DNA from: Agapanthus africanus
Lineage: Eukaryota > Streptophyta > Magnoliopsida > Asparagales > Amaryllidaceae
Direction: 5' to 3'
Length of the DNA: 64,000 nt
Assembly: GCA_030015575.1 (NCBI GenBank)
Contig: JASDDO010000016.1
Coordinates: 112,611,241 to 112,675,240 of the forward strand
This document shows positions 32,993 through 44,820 of this stretch, piece after piece. A program made the translations under genes and the position numbers. Below the pieces are notes generated by a model that worked only from the letters and a program-made list of their open reading frames with translations, was not told the DNA's origin and did not search any database. Every line of letters begins with the position of its first letter. Positions within the stretch are counted from its first letter, which is position 1.

Positions 32993-34264
32993 GAGCTGAC
33001 CAAGAAAGTCCAAATGCTGGAACGCTCGAATCAAGAGTCTACCCCGGACATTCTGAGAGACAAGACTTGGAAAAGCAAGTGGGAAGACAACCATAAAAGC
33101 GGAAATTCCAGCAATATCAATGTCTTCAATGCGTCTGATAATGAAGACAAGCGAAAGGCAGGCGAATCTAAAATCAACCGTTCTCGAAAGCCAGTGCTGG
33201 GAGGAGAAGGGCCTTCCCTAGTGGAGAAAAAGAACAAGGTTTACTCTTTCAGAAAAGATAAGGTTCGCAAGATATTCAAAGATTCCTTGCACAACGGCCT
33301 ACAATTGTCGGAGTCGAAGAGACCGCATGAAGAAAAAATGACCAACAATCCCCTGTATTGCCCGTACTACAGAGTAGTGAGCCACGCGATCGAGGATTGC
33401 TATATTTTCAAAGAATGGGTCGAAAAGCAGTACAAGACTGGAGAGATCGAGTTGTCCAAGAGTGTGTTGGTAAACAACCAAGCTGCAACCAACAACTTCA
33501 TACAGACACAAGCTGAAGCTTTCTGGGAGCAGACAGCCGAACCCGCTGCCCTAAATATTGAAACTGACTCACCGCAGCCTCTGTGGAGTACGCACATATC
33601 TAATAAGACGAAGAAGATGATAATGCTACTTCGGATAGAGTCCAGAACAGAATGGGAAGGGCAAAAGAATCCCACCATTCTAGCTGTCAATTCGGCTCAA
33701 TCAGGCTCAAAATCTAAAAAGCTCGAGAAGAAGAAAAGCACAGCTCGACGTGGAAAAGAGTCTGCAAGGAGATCGACCATTCAAAAATATATCGATTCTT
33801 TTGAAGAATATGAACAAAAAGAAAGAACTCTAATTCAATTGAAAGAGGTCTTCCCTGTAGAAGCGGCTGAGATTCTGGAGGAGTTAGAAGAAGACTCCAA
33901 TGAGGAGATCCCTATAAGGACCTGCTACACCGTCCATCTTGGCAGCGACATTGAGGAGGAGCTCTGTTTTCCCGAAGAGGACGAGGAGCTTACCACAAGG
34001 GCCAACCAAATCCAGCTCAGAAGCGGCAGGGCCCTACCGCCAAATCAGGGCAATGCCCTAAAAGGAAAGGAAAAACAGATGGCTAATGAGGAAGATGGCA
34101 GAGAACCGGCTAATGAAAACTCAAGTCCTTCCTCAGTGGACTACAATGTCTTCGCTCATCTCCGGAAGCTTCCGTCTTTCCTGAGCATCTACGATTCCTT
34201 GGTCCTATCTAAAGAGCTTAGAGATGTTCTCAATCATGCTCTACAAAACCCTGAGCGGTATTAG
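32993..34264 (+). pseudogene. gag: Tat-lineage gag C-terminal half
   Basis: Same frame as the segment before it, open from 33014 for 416 codons. It is highly charged and lysine/glutamate-rich. It includes YCPYYRVVSHAIEDCYIFK near 33355-33411, corresponding to the Tat zinc-binding C-x-x-H ... H-x4-C box, but with Tyr where the family usually has the first His. Near the end is RSGRALPP, a word found before the Tat protease. It stops at a TAG (34262-34264), after which the same frame continues, so this is nonsense decay rather than a natural end. Confidence 0.75.
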
Positions 34265-34939
34265 GCTCGCTTTGCAGAAATTAATATGAAAGAAGCCCAG
34301 TATGCTCTGCATACCGCCGCAGTCATGTTTAAGGATGAAGACTTACTACTGGGAACAACTGAGCATAATCGTCCGCTTTACGTGACCGGGTACAACGATG
34401 GAGATCGGATTAATCGTATATTGATTGATCCGGGATCCTCGTTGAATATCATGAACTTGCGGACTCTGAAGAGTTTGTCAATAGACGTCCGACACCTATC
34501 AAGGGAAAGGATTGTCATTCAAGGCTTCATTCAAAACTGCCAGCAAGTTCTAGGGTCTATTGCTCTGCCAATCAAATTTGGGGATCTGCAAACTGAAGCT
34601 ATGATATACATGATCGACGCTGACACGTCTTATAAAATTCTCTTGGGACCGCCGTGGCTCCACGATTACGGCATCGATCCGTCAACTCTCCATCAATGCA
34701 TGAAGTATACTAAAAATGGCGAAGAAAGACGCATTGACGGAGACATCCATCCGTTCAGTGTGAACGAAGTTCGATATGAAGATTCTCGGTACTTTGTGGA
34801 TTCCAAAAATACCGAGCCACGACTAACCAAGGACAGAACGGCTCCAAGCCGGCTGTCACTTTCAAAAGCAGATCAAGCCGGCTGTCACTTTCAAAAGCAA
34901 AAACCCCCAAGTGCGTCCGCATTTCGGCAGTGGCACTGA
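34265..34939 (+). pseudogene. pol: Tat-lineage aspartic protease
   Basis: It reads ALHTAAVMF ... RINRILIDPGSSLNIMNLRTL with the catalytic Asp in D-P-G-S (family form D-G-G-S), then GFIQNCQQVLGSIALPIKFGD and the flap/C-terminal YKILLGPPWLHDYGIDPSTLHQCMKY. This is the Tat protease in full length. It processes gag-pol. The frame is lost near 34850-34904, where a 29-bp direct duplication (34846-34874, 34875-34903) not divisible by three is found, together with at least one other small indel. Confidence 0.8.
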
Positions 34940-35989
34940 TGAGTCCGACGCTGGAAGTCCGTCCTTCCGTAAAACCTGCCTTCACTTCGGTAGAGATACG
35001 GACGAGTCTGATACTGAAGGCCTATTCGGAAGCAAAATTCGCTCTTGTTTAGGTAGAGACACTGAAGAATCAGAAGAAGAGGATCCGTCTTGCAACAACT
35101 TTGCAGATTGGGCCCTCATGCAAAAAGCGAAGCTAAGAGAAACCTTCAAAACTATAGAAGGGTCCCTTGCCGTCACAAGGGTGCCGGAGAAGATGTGCAA
35201 GGAGCTAGATGCATTGTCAGTCTCCACCGTGGACCAGCTGAAAACTTTCTACGTTCCCGGAAGGAAAAGTGGACAGAAAGGCATCCTGTTTTATGGGTCA
35301 AATTCTGTTGTGCATCTGGACGGTTTGTCGGTCGCGTGCCTTCCCTGTGAAAGAGGCATAAGAGTCGTCCTCAATCTCAGATACTATGCGTCCGAGATGC
35401 GGGAATATTTCAAAAGGTGCGGATGCCGGTTATATCAAAAGGAGTCCGAAGCAAAGTTTTATAAAGGGCTATGGAATCCGCCTCAGGTCCGAGCACTCAT
35501 CGATGGACGAATTCCAGATAGACGGGGCATAGGTTTCATCCAGCCTGATTCTGAGGCATGCTACATGATCCATATTGGGGAAGCCAGCGAAGAGTCAAAT
35601 GGTGAAGATGAGCTAGCCGAGCCAGAAGAAGCTCCTCAAGAACTCAAAGATGGTGGACAAGCAACCTTCGATGAGCTAACCGAGATCGATTTGGGAACTC
35701 TTGATAATCCAAGGCCGACCTACATCAGCCCACTCTTGTCAGAGAAAATGAAAGAGCAGATAATTGCCTTGCTGCATGAGTTCGTCGACTGCTTCGCGTG
35801 GACATACAAAGAAATGCCTGGCCTCTCCCCTGAAGTGGCCGTGCATAAGCTGGCCATATCTCCTGATGCCAAGCCTGTCAAACAAGCTCCTCGAAGAATG
35901 AAAAGGGAGCTAGAAGAAAAGGTCATCGAGGAAAGTAAGAAACTTATAGATGCTGGCTTCATTAGAGAAGAGAAATATGCGGACTGGAT
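34911..35989 (+). pseudogene. pol: Tat-lineage protease-RT linker and start of reverse transcriptase
   Basis: The open frame contains an acidic repeat (HFGSGTDESD, HFGRDTDESD, CLGRDTEESE), a long linker, and from about 35700 the RT entry: FVDCFAWTYKEMPGLSPEVAVHK, then VKQAPRRMKRELEEKVIEE and LIDAGFIREEKYADW. It is cut at 35989 by the solo LTR. With the insert removed the same frame goes on as WIACIVPVKKKNGQIRVC at 50988, which proves continuity. TSD TGGAT at 35985-35989 and 50988-50992. Confidence 0.85.
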
Positions 35990-37041
35990 TATAACATTTC
36001 AGAAAAATAAAATATTATTTTTGGGAATTTTTATAATTAAATAATAAATATTATGAATATTTTAATAAATTGGTAAAATTATATACCGATAATTTGGAAA
36101 ATATTTGGGAAATTATAAGAATTATTGAAATATTGGTGTTTATGTGATATGAATAATTATTGATTTTCAAAATACTTATTTGTAAATAGATTAAATACTA
36201 ATCTCGATTAAATATCACTAATCATGCATTAAGCTTAATATATGCACATGACATACACCATGTCATTTTTTTCACACTTGCTACATTTTTCAACCATGTC
36301 TTTTCTCTTTATTTTCATGCATGGTTGGTTTTAATATGAGAGGATGAGAAAAGAAATTAAAAGAAAAGAATAGAAAAGAAAAGATGAGAGAGTGAGAGAG
36401 AGATGGAGAAGTTTCTACACATGGTCCCCTCATTTTTTCTCCATCTCCTTATTTCCTTTCTTCCTCTCTCCTCGTGCTGCTCCTTCTCCCCTCTCCACCC
36501 CTCTACCTCCTCACTTCACCACTAAATCAAAACTCCATCTTCCCTTCATTAAAAACATCCACAAGCTCACTACAAACACTTTGGATCAAGTAAAATTGGA
36601 TTTTGAAGACTTGGGGCAACTCAAGAAATTTCTTGAGTTGCTAAATGAGGTAATTCTTGCACCATTAGAATAGTATTCAATTTCATTTAACATCTAATTA
36701 AGTTTAGAATCGATATGGTGTAGTTTAGTGAACTTTGAAAATTCCAAGTTGAGGATTAGGTTTTGAGTTGAATCCAAATGTGAAATTGAGGCTTAATTGT
36801 GACCTTAAACCCTTGTGGTGAGTGATTAAAAACCAAAACCTGTGAGTAAACCCCCAATTCTAAAACTTAGAAACCCCGACATTGGAAAATTGTGAGATTT
36901 GTGATGGTATTTAAGAATCTGGAGTGACTCCGGGACCTAGAAAATTATTTAGCGAAGACTGAGAGTTGTGCAGGAAACCTGGAGTATACCCTGAAGACCC
37001 GGGACCCCAATTCCATATTTAGGCCGCAAATATAACCCTTC

Positions 37042-37060
37042 TGGCCGCAATTTGCGGCCA
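37042..37060 (+). promoter_or_regulatory. GC palindrome in the solo LTR
   Basis: TGGCCGCAATTTGCGGCCA: nine-base arms around one base. A degraded first arm (AGGCCGCAAA) is at 37021. The context 'cgggaccccaattcc' before it parallels the LARD-like LTR, and both modules lie about 1.03 kb into their LTRs although the bases differ. Confidence 0.65.
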
Positions 37061-37105
37061 GGACTTGGCCTCTAGGCCTTGTGCTTGTTCTGGGGCTCTT
37101 ATATC

Positions 37106-39963
37106 TGTAACACTCGAGCCCAATTATACTATTTCTGGTTCTAGTTGAGTGTTATACATTGCTCATTTCGATTATCCTGATTGTTTGGTGTTTATTGCTA
37201 AATTTTAACCGGTTAAGTCATTTTGGCACATAACAAATTTTAACTCCTAAAATGAAATTAAAAATATCCATGATGGCCTACTCGTCGCCACTAGTCGCGT
37301 GGTAACGTCCGCGTGTCGAGATTTCTTCCCGTTCGGCTAAACGAGCAAGTTTGGACGGCTACGCGCGCGTGCAAGTGTCCGACTTGGGGGCATGCATTTT
37401 AATCATTAAACACCTCTTTTCAAAATTTGGAACTCGCTTAAAATCCTATAATTTGAATTTGGAACATTTGGGCGCAACCCGGGCGCGATTTGGAAATGTT
37501 TCATTTAGCGCCAAAAAGGCCCATTTAATAAAATATTATGAAGCTGAAAATATATATGATAATATATTTTAACGTTAAATACTTTCTTTTAAATCTCTTA
37601 AATTTCCTTTTACCTAACCTCCCCAGCCTATCACGAGCGGCCAACTCGTCTCGTGGGGCCCCCTTCAACCGTCTCTCTCTATCTCTCTCTCAAATCTCCT
37701 TCTCTCTCTATCTCTAATAATCCTCTCTATCTCTCTCTCTCTCTTACCAATCTCTCTCTCTCTTCCTATATATATATTTTCTTACGCAGCCGCCTCCTCC
37801 ATCACGAGAACAACCTCCGAACCTTAACCCTAGCCCCTCGTGCTTGCGCCGCCGACCTCCCCGCGACCTCGCCGTCGCCGTCATCGCCTCCTCAGCCTAG
37901 CCGCACCCTCCTACCTCCTTCCTCCGTCTCTTCCCGCGCCTGCACCCAACCCCGACGCCATCACCCGGCCGCAGATCTCGCCGTCGACGCCGCCTCCCGT
38001 CACCGACGACGCCTGCGACTCCCTCTCTTCCTCCTCGTCCCGACCTCGTCGTCGCCTTCCTCCTCCCCTCGCCGGACCACCACCAGACCTGAGCCCGACC
38101 CTAGCACCAATCCCCGGGTCGCCGGGAAACGCGCCGTCGATCATCGCCGTCATTGCCGGAGCCACCGCCGACACCTCCTCTCTCTCCTGCCACCCAGACC
38201 AGACCACTACATCCCTCGTCGCGGCTGCAACAGAATCAGAAACCTTTCAGCCAAGGCTGCCGCCTCGCCGCATCTCCTGTTCACCGCCGGCGCGCCCATC
38301 GCCGTCGGGCCCATCGTGGTTGCCCCTGGTTCTTCTCTGTAAGCACCACCTTACTTTCCTTTGGTACAAAACCCCCGCTGGTCGTTTGCCACATGTATCG
38401 CGTTTGCTAACTTCGCTGCTTTTGACTTTTGCCGGATTCCGACCGTGCCGTCGTTTGAACCCGACGCTCCAGCGAAGTACCCTAGTCCGTGTGGTCCCGT
38501 TGTTCGCTGTTGGGACTCGATCCGAAGTCCGTGCACCCGTCTCGTGTTTTCTGCCGACATTGCATCCGTGCTTTCCGGTTTGCGAAACCGTCGAGGCAAG
38601 ATTTCTTGCTACATGCTACGTTAAACCAATTAAATGTTGACCCACAAACTTGCTATATTAACTAAGTATTGCTACTTGTCTCATTGGACGAAATATGATG
38701 TACATTATAATACTGCCACCTAAATCATATTTTGCCACCGTAACCTTAATAACAACTACCTGCTAATCATTTTACTATTTTAGAGGGAAATAGTCGCACA
38801 CTTATATCTTTATTGCCTGCTGTTATTAATATTGCGCTACACTGTGATTATTGTACCCCAAGGGTGCGTGAACCTGTTCATAAGAGAATACAAAGCATCA
38901 CTGTGTTTACATGGAATAATATTGTTATTTGCTGTTCCTGTTGTTGTTCCTTATTCGTTACTATACCTGTTATCAGCATACATTTGATTTCATTATATAT
39001 TGACCGATCTTGATGCACCTGACACATGTACCGATACACCGGACATGACACCCTATACATACTGACTCAACCTATTGGACTACAACCTGACTTGGGGTCC
39101 TGACGGACCATTCCTGTTGTCTATCCAGACAGACCTGCTTTTACCTGATTCTGTGTTGACATTAATCCTTGACTACTGAATATCTGACCTGACATACATA
39201 ACGTGGGGGTATGGGGAAATCAAAGGTGAAACCGACTTGTAACTCAATAGTTCGATACTTGTTCTGATCAGTCTTACGGGCTTGGCCAGTCCGGGAGTGA
39301 TGATGCTGACATCACTCGTCCATCCTACTACCTATTTTTACTGTCTAGCGGCACGTCTCGGATTCAGCCTCCAGAACCTTGACCGTGGTCCCGGGCACGC
39401 ACGGGATACTATTGAGTTACATCGACGATTCATCAATTGATTTCAAAGACTATAGAGTAAAAACCTGATAGGACCGTTTAGTCACCACTGCACATTACCC
39501 TGCTCTGTTATTTCGTAGTACTGCTTTATTCATGTTCATACCTGTATTGTTTATTACCATGTTTATATTATATTATTTGGTTGACATGGCGCGCTGACGT
39601 CTGGGTTTTGCACGGCCCAGATTCCTTACCACTATCGACGACCGAGCAGGAGTACTTCAGCCAGCAGGCTGAACTGTGAGTTCCTTAGGGTTTAGTTTAT
39701 TTATTTTCATTTCATTTCCAGATGTGAGCCCGCATTATGGGACGTACTGTTTATTTATTGTATTGGATCATTTGCTTCCGCACTCATTGTTTATTGATTC
39801 TTGTTATTATGGATTTGGACATGTATTAGATTAGTTTATTATTTTGTTCTTGATATCTCTACAACCGTAATGTGACTGTGGATGGATATTTCCTACCCAC
39901 AGGTAGCATGGTTGGCTATGTCGCGTGCCCAATCTTGCGTACTCTGGGAAGCCGGGCGTGACA
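37106..39963 (+). repeat. Del-type 5' LTR
   Basis: 2,858 bp. U3 ends in CT-rich microsatellites (about 37665-37765) and a TATA element (TATATATATATTTT, 37767-37780). Downstream is a GC-rich stretch (37830-38340) that is open in two frames (for example a 266-codon Pro/Ser/Arg-rich frame at 37840-38640). The same stretch is at 45557-46342. I read it as R/U5 leader, not as a gene, because its composition is low-complexity and the second copy carries indels. Confidence 0.88.
37767..37780 (+). promoter_or_regulatory. TATA element of the Del-type LTR
   Basis: TATATATATATTTT after a CT-rich tract and before a GC-rich leader, a common plant core-promoter layout; repeated at 45484-45497. The transcription start near 37800 is inferred. 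Confidence 0.6.
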
Positions 39964-40331
39964 TGGTTCTTTTGGTATCAGAGCCATAGGTTAATTGGGT
40001 TGATTCTTTGTAGTTGGGTATTGCACCCGATACACGAATCATAATACCCGTGATTAGGAAACATGTCCTGCCACCTTGACCGTTTTACCATCCTTTAACC
40101 ATTCTTCCGGATCATGTCGACATGCAAACTTACTTTGCATTGTCAACTCGAAAACCTAACTTCTTGTTATCTCTAGGACTTAGGCGACTTGGGTGGAGTT
40201 AAGTAATTGCGGCTATGATACCGCGGCATAGCTACAATGCAGTACTCTATTTAAGTATCTTGGAGTTCTAGCCTTGATCTATACTCAGAATCTATCATCA
40301 TGCTAATGTCGTTTGTTTTGATTTCAGGACC
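39964..40331 (+). other. Primer-binding site and leader (Del-type)
   Basis: TGGTATCAGAGCC at 39973-39985, nine bases after the LTR, matches initiator tRNA-Met. The remaining about 350 nt leader is non-coding and ends at the gag start, 'ggaccATGgc', a good plant start context. Confidence 0.88.
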
Positions 40332-43313
40332 ATGGCAGATAAGAATCTCAAGACGTATCAGAGGCGTGTGGATGAAGCCGCCATGTTAGGAGTGATACGT
40401 GGGATGTTGGAAAATCAGAAGAGGCAAACTGAGCTGATCCAGCAGCAAGCAGATTCATTTCAGGAGGGTTTGCAGGATATTCAGCAGTCTGTAAACACCG
40501 CTGTAGCGAAGCCAGTTGACCGAGTAGGGACCGTGGCAGATTTCAGACGATTGGGTCCTACTACTTTCACTGGTCTGGAGGACCCGTTACCAGCCGAGCA
40601 GTGGCTAGTAGACACGGAGAATTTACTGATTGCGGCACAGATCCCTGAAGACAAGAGAGTTGATGTGGTACGCATTCAGCTGGTGGATTACGCCCGAGAG
40701 TGGTGGCTTGTGGAGGAGACCCGCTTGTCCAAGCCAATCAGTTGGGCGGATTTCTCTAAAAGTTTCTTGGAGAAGTTCTTCCCGCGGACTGCACGGGAGG
40801 AAATGGAGGAGAAATTTATCGGGTTGAGACAAAATGGAGCAGCTGTGGATGTACATGCAGCGGAATGGACGAGACTCAGCCGTTTCGCTGGACCCTTAGT
40901 CGCTAAGGAGGCAGACAGGGCGCGAAGGTTCTTGCGCAGTTTGGATGTGGACATCCAGAGGCAGATTGTCTCCCTGGGTTTGACCACTTTCTCGCAGGTT
41001 CTTACGGCAGCCAGAGAGCAACAGAGTTTATCAGGATCGAAAGGGAACCTTCACCAGACAGCAGTTGCGGCCAGGAAGCCTGCATTTGTACCTAACCGAG
41101 ATCATGGGCGCAGAGGTATTCCAGTGGACCGTCGAGGTGTAGCGCCAATGAAGAAGCCTGTGATCGTTGATCGAAGGAAGAGAGTGATTTGTGATTACTG
41201 CCGATTACCTGGGCACGTGCAGAAGGAGTGTCGAAGGAGACTTGGACTTTGTCTGGTTTGTGGAGCAGCCGATCACGCAGTGGGTGCTTATCCGTCGAAG
41301 ATTCGCACGAGAGATGATATAAAGAAGCCACCGCAGAGACCGTTCCAAGGGCAGAAACAGCTGACTCAAGGACCAAATCAGGCTCGAGCTTTCACGTTGA
41401 CGGCTGAGGAAGCCAAGGCATCAGGAGAAGTGGTTTCAGGTACTTTGCTCGTTCATGGTTTTCCTGCATTGGCATTATTTGATTCCGGAGCATCCCACTG
41501 TTTTATGTCATCCAAATTTATAACTACACACTCGATTACCTGTACGACCCTGTCTAGTTTCTGGGACATACACACTGGGAATGGGAAAATCATAGCTAGT
41601 AAGGAATGTAGAGATTGTTCAGTTGTTGTTTGCGGACGGGAGCTTTTTGCAGATTTCTTGGTGATAGATACGGGCAGTTATGAGGTTGTCTTGGGGATGG
41701 ATTTTCTTGGCACTTTCCACGCCCACATTGACTGTAGGGCAAGGAAGGTAATTTTCCAGATTCCCGGACACCCTGAGTTTACCTTCACTGGAGGAAGCAG
41801 CTCTGTCGGGCCAGTCGAGTTTAGGGCTAGGCCGACAGACAGTGTTCTTGCGGCAACGGAAGTGGATAGTAATAAAGAGCCGGCAGTTGTTCGCGACTTT
41901 ATGGATGTATTTACAGATATTTCGGGCTTAACGCCGAAGCGAGATGTGGAGTTTGCGATTGACCTTATTCCTGGTGCAGCGCCAGTATCAAAATCTTATT
42001 ATCTGATGGCACCGGTGGAATTGGAAGAAGTTAAGAAACAAGTTGGTGAATTACTCGAGAAAGGTTGGATTCGAAGCAGCAACTCGCCTTGGGGAGCTCC
42101 ACTTCTTTTAGTAAAGAAGAAGGATGGCACGAGAAGGATGTGCATTGATTATCGGGAATTGAACCGGGTGACTATTAAGAACAAGTACCCGATCCCTCGC
42201 ATTGGAGAACTTTTTGTGCAGCTTAGTGGCGCGAGGGTATTCTCGAAACTAGATTTGCGATCAGGATATCATCAGGTCCGAGTGAAAGCAGAAGACATTT
42301 GCAAGACGGCGTTTCGAACTCGATATGGACATTTCGAGTATCTAGTGATGCCCTTCGGAGTAACGAATGCGCCGGCAATATTCATGGATTTGATGAACAG
42401 GGTCTTTTCACCATACCTGGACCAGTTTATTGTGGTATTCATTGACGATATTCTGGTATACTCGAAGAGTCCGGAGGAGCATGCTAAGCATTTAATGATC
42501 GCCCTGCAGACGCTGAGACAGGAGAAATTATTCGCGAAAATGAGTAAGTGCGAATTTTGGCTGGAAGAAGTGAAGTTTCTGGGGCATGTTGTGTCGGGCG
42601 ATGGAATCGCTGTTGATCCCGAGAAGATTACAGCAGTTCGAGATTGGCCAACTCCAAAGAATGTTGCGGAGATAAGAAGTTTTCTTGGACTCGCCGGATA
42701 CTACAGGAGATTTGTGGAGAACTTCGCTCGTTTGGCAGAGCCGTTAACCAAGCTTACGCGTAAGGAGATACCGTTTGTTTGGACGGATGGATGTGCATCG
42801 GCCTTCGAGACGTTGAAGCAGAAGTTGATAACCGCCCCTATCCTAACTGTACCGGATAATTCAGGAGGACTGGTGATTCACAGCGACGCATCTGGAAAAG
42901 GATTGGGATGTGTTCTGATGCAGAATGGGAAAGTCGTCGCTTACGCATCGAGACAACTGAAGACTCATGAGAAGAATTATCCGACTCATGACTTGGAGCT
43001 TGCAGCCGTGATCTTCGCTCTGAAAATTTGGAGACACTACCTTTTGGGCGAGAAAGTCGAAGCCTTTACAGATCACAAGAGTTTGAAGTATGTATTCACT
43101 CAGAAGGAGTTGAACATGAGGCAACGCAGATGGTTGGAACTGATGGCCGACTACGACCTTGACCTTAAGTACCATCCGGGAAAAGTTAACGCCGTGCCAG
43201 ATGCGCTAAGTCGGTTACCGGCAATTCAGATATTGACTGCACAGAGGGAGATCATTGCGGATTTTCGAAGATTTGACTTGGAGGTTGTGCTACCACATGC
43301 TACGGGACAGTAG
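40332..43313 (+). pseudogene. gag-pol: Del-type gag-protease-RT-RNase H, ends at an in-frame TAG
   Basis: 993 codons. Gag core about residues 75-230 ([15 protein letters not shown] ... [11 protein letters not shown]). First zinc knuckle C287-x2-C290-x4-H295-x4-C300 is intact; a second (C307, C310, H315) has Tyr at 320 in place of the last Cys. Protease [10 protein letters not shown] (D384) and VVLGMDFL (about 452). RT about 560-740 with [14 protein letters not shown] and the active site [10 protein letters not shown] (D705, D706). RNase H about 845-960 with D852, E889, D914 and D957. The frame stops at TAG 43311-43313, but the next codon continues the pol in the same frame. All catalytic residues are present, so only nonsense codons and the knuckle change mark it as dead. 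Confidence 0.92.
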
Positions 43314-44489
43314 ATGCAGTTGCAAGTACAGTCGTCCTTGGTTGAGAAGATTAAAGCGTCACAATCGCAGGATCCTAGACTGCAAAAGTTTCGAGAGCAG
43401 GTTGAGGCCGGATTACGAACCGATTTACTGATCCACGAAGACGGTTCGTTGAGATATGGTAGCCGTGTATGTGTGCCAAAAGGGGATGTACGCGAAGAGC
43501 TTATGAAGGAGGCACACAGTTCAGCTTACTCCGTACATCCAGGAGGGACAAAGATGTACCGAGATATTCGACAGCACTTCTGGTGGGAAGGTATGAAACG
43601 GGAAATTGCTCTCTTCGTGGCTAAGTGCTTGGTGTGTCAGCAAGTCAAGGCTGAACACCAGAGGGTTGCCGGTTTGTTGCAACCACTTCCGATTCCTCAG
43701 TGGAAGTGGGAACATATAACCATGGATTTCGTGACGGCTTTACCGCGGAGTCCAAAGGGCAACAATGCAGTATGGGTGATTGTCGATCGGTTGACCAAGG
43801 CGGCTCACTTTATTCCTTTTCGGGTTGGTCAATCGACAGAGACTTTGGCAGAGCGGTACATGCAGGAGATTGTAAGATTGCATGGAGTACCGGTAAGCAT
43901 CGTGTCCGATCGGGACACTCGGTTCTTGTCGCACTTCTGGAGGAGTTTACAAGAAAGTTTGGGGACTCGATTGAAGTTTAGCACAGCTTATCATCCTCAG
44001 ACTGATGGACAATCGGAGAGAACGATCCAGACCCTTGAAGATATGTTGAGGGCTTGCATGTTGGACTTCAAAGGTTCTTGGGAGGATCATCTACACCTGG
44101 TGGAGTTTTCGTACAACAATAGCTTCCAAGCAACTATTCAGATGGCTCCGTTTGAAGCACTGTATGGTCGTAAGTGCCGTTCACCTGTTTGTTGGGATGA
44201 TGTTGGTGAACGAAGGTTACTAGGACCGGATTTGGTGGTACACACAGTCGAGAAGGTGAATACAATCAGGAAGCATATGAAGGCAGCTCAGGACAGACAG
44301 AAAAGTTGGGCCGACACGTCAAGAAGACCTCTAGAGTTCACCGTGGGTGATTTGGTATTCCTGAAGATATCACCGACTAGAGGGGTGATTCGCTTTGGAA
44401 GTCGGGGAAAGCTTAGTCCTCGATTCGTTGGACCCTTCGAGATATTGGAGCGTGTTAGAGAGGTAGCGTACCGTTTGGCGTTACCATAA
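43314..44489 (+). pseudogene. pol: Del-type integrase
   Basis: In frame with the preceding segment; 391 codons to a TAA at 44487-44489. The N-terminal zinc finger has H68, H75, C105 and C108 (EAHSSAYSVHPG ... KCLVCQQ). The DDE core has D138 (ITMDFV), D199 (IVSDRDTRF) and E235 (TDGQSERT). The C-terminal GPY/F module has FVGPFEILERV (about 371-381). Every catalytic residue is intact. It would insert the cDNA into the chromosome. The TAA falls just after 'YRLALP', in the middle of the normal reading; the frame then resumes at 44490. Confidence 0.92.
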
Positions 44490-44492
44490 TCA

Positions 44493-44762
44493 TTGGCAGG
44501 AGTGCACGATGTGTTTCATGTGTCTCAACTACGGAGGTATGTTCGTGATGAGACTCATGTCTTGGATCATTCGGAGTTGACTGTACGGGAGGACCTAACT
44601 TTTGAGGAGCGACCAGTTGAAATCAAGGATCGAAGAGAAAAGGTTCTCAAGAACAAGGTTATCCCTCTTGTGCTAGTTTCTTGGGGTAACCGATTGCATG
44701 GAGAATCCACTTGGGAGCGAGAAGACGAGATCCGGCAGAAATTTCCTCACCTTTTCCTGTAG
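44493..44762 (+). pseudogene. pol: Del-type integrase tail with chromodomain-like segment
   Basis: Same frame after the TAA. Reads VHDVFHVSQLRRYV (end of the GPY/F region) then RPVEIKDRREKVL ... IPLVLVSWG ... ESTWEREDEIRQKFPHLF. The W...TWE...EE-I/M-R...YP-HLF arrangement is the C-terminal chromodomain of plant chromoviruses, which directs integration by reading histone marks. It ends with TAG directly before the 3' non-coding hairpin. Confidence 0.88.
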
Positions 44763-44820
44763 TTAGCTATCTTGTATCCTTGGAATTTCGAGGACGAAAT
44801 TCTTTTGTAGTTGGGTATGA
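44763..44820 (+). other. Pre-LTR hairpin and weak polypurine tract (Del-type)
   Basis: GAATTTCG-agga-CGAAATTC (44783-44802) is a perfect 8-bp stem and a well-known word before the 3' end of plant chromoviruses. The expected polypurine tract is weak here (AGTTGGGTATGA, about 44809-44820), and the LTR starts at 44821. Confidence 0.75.

Noticed and set aside
37840-38640. Proline/serine/arginine-rich proteins in the Del-type LTRs as genes
   Set aside because: Low-complexity GC-rich sequence, open in more than one frame, and the copy at 45557 has indels; kept only as a question about the origin of the leader.
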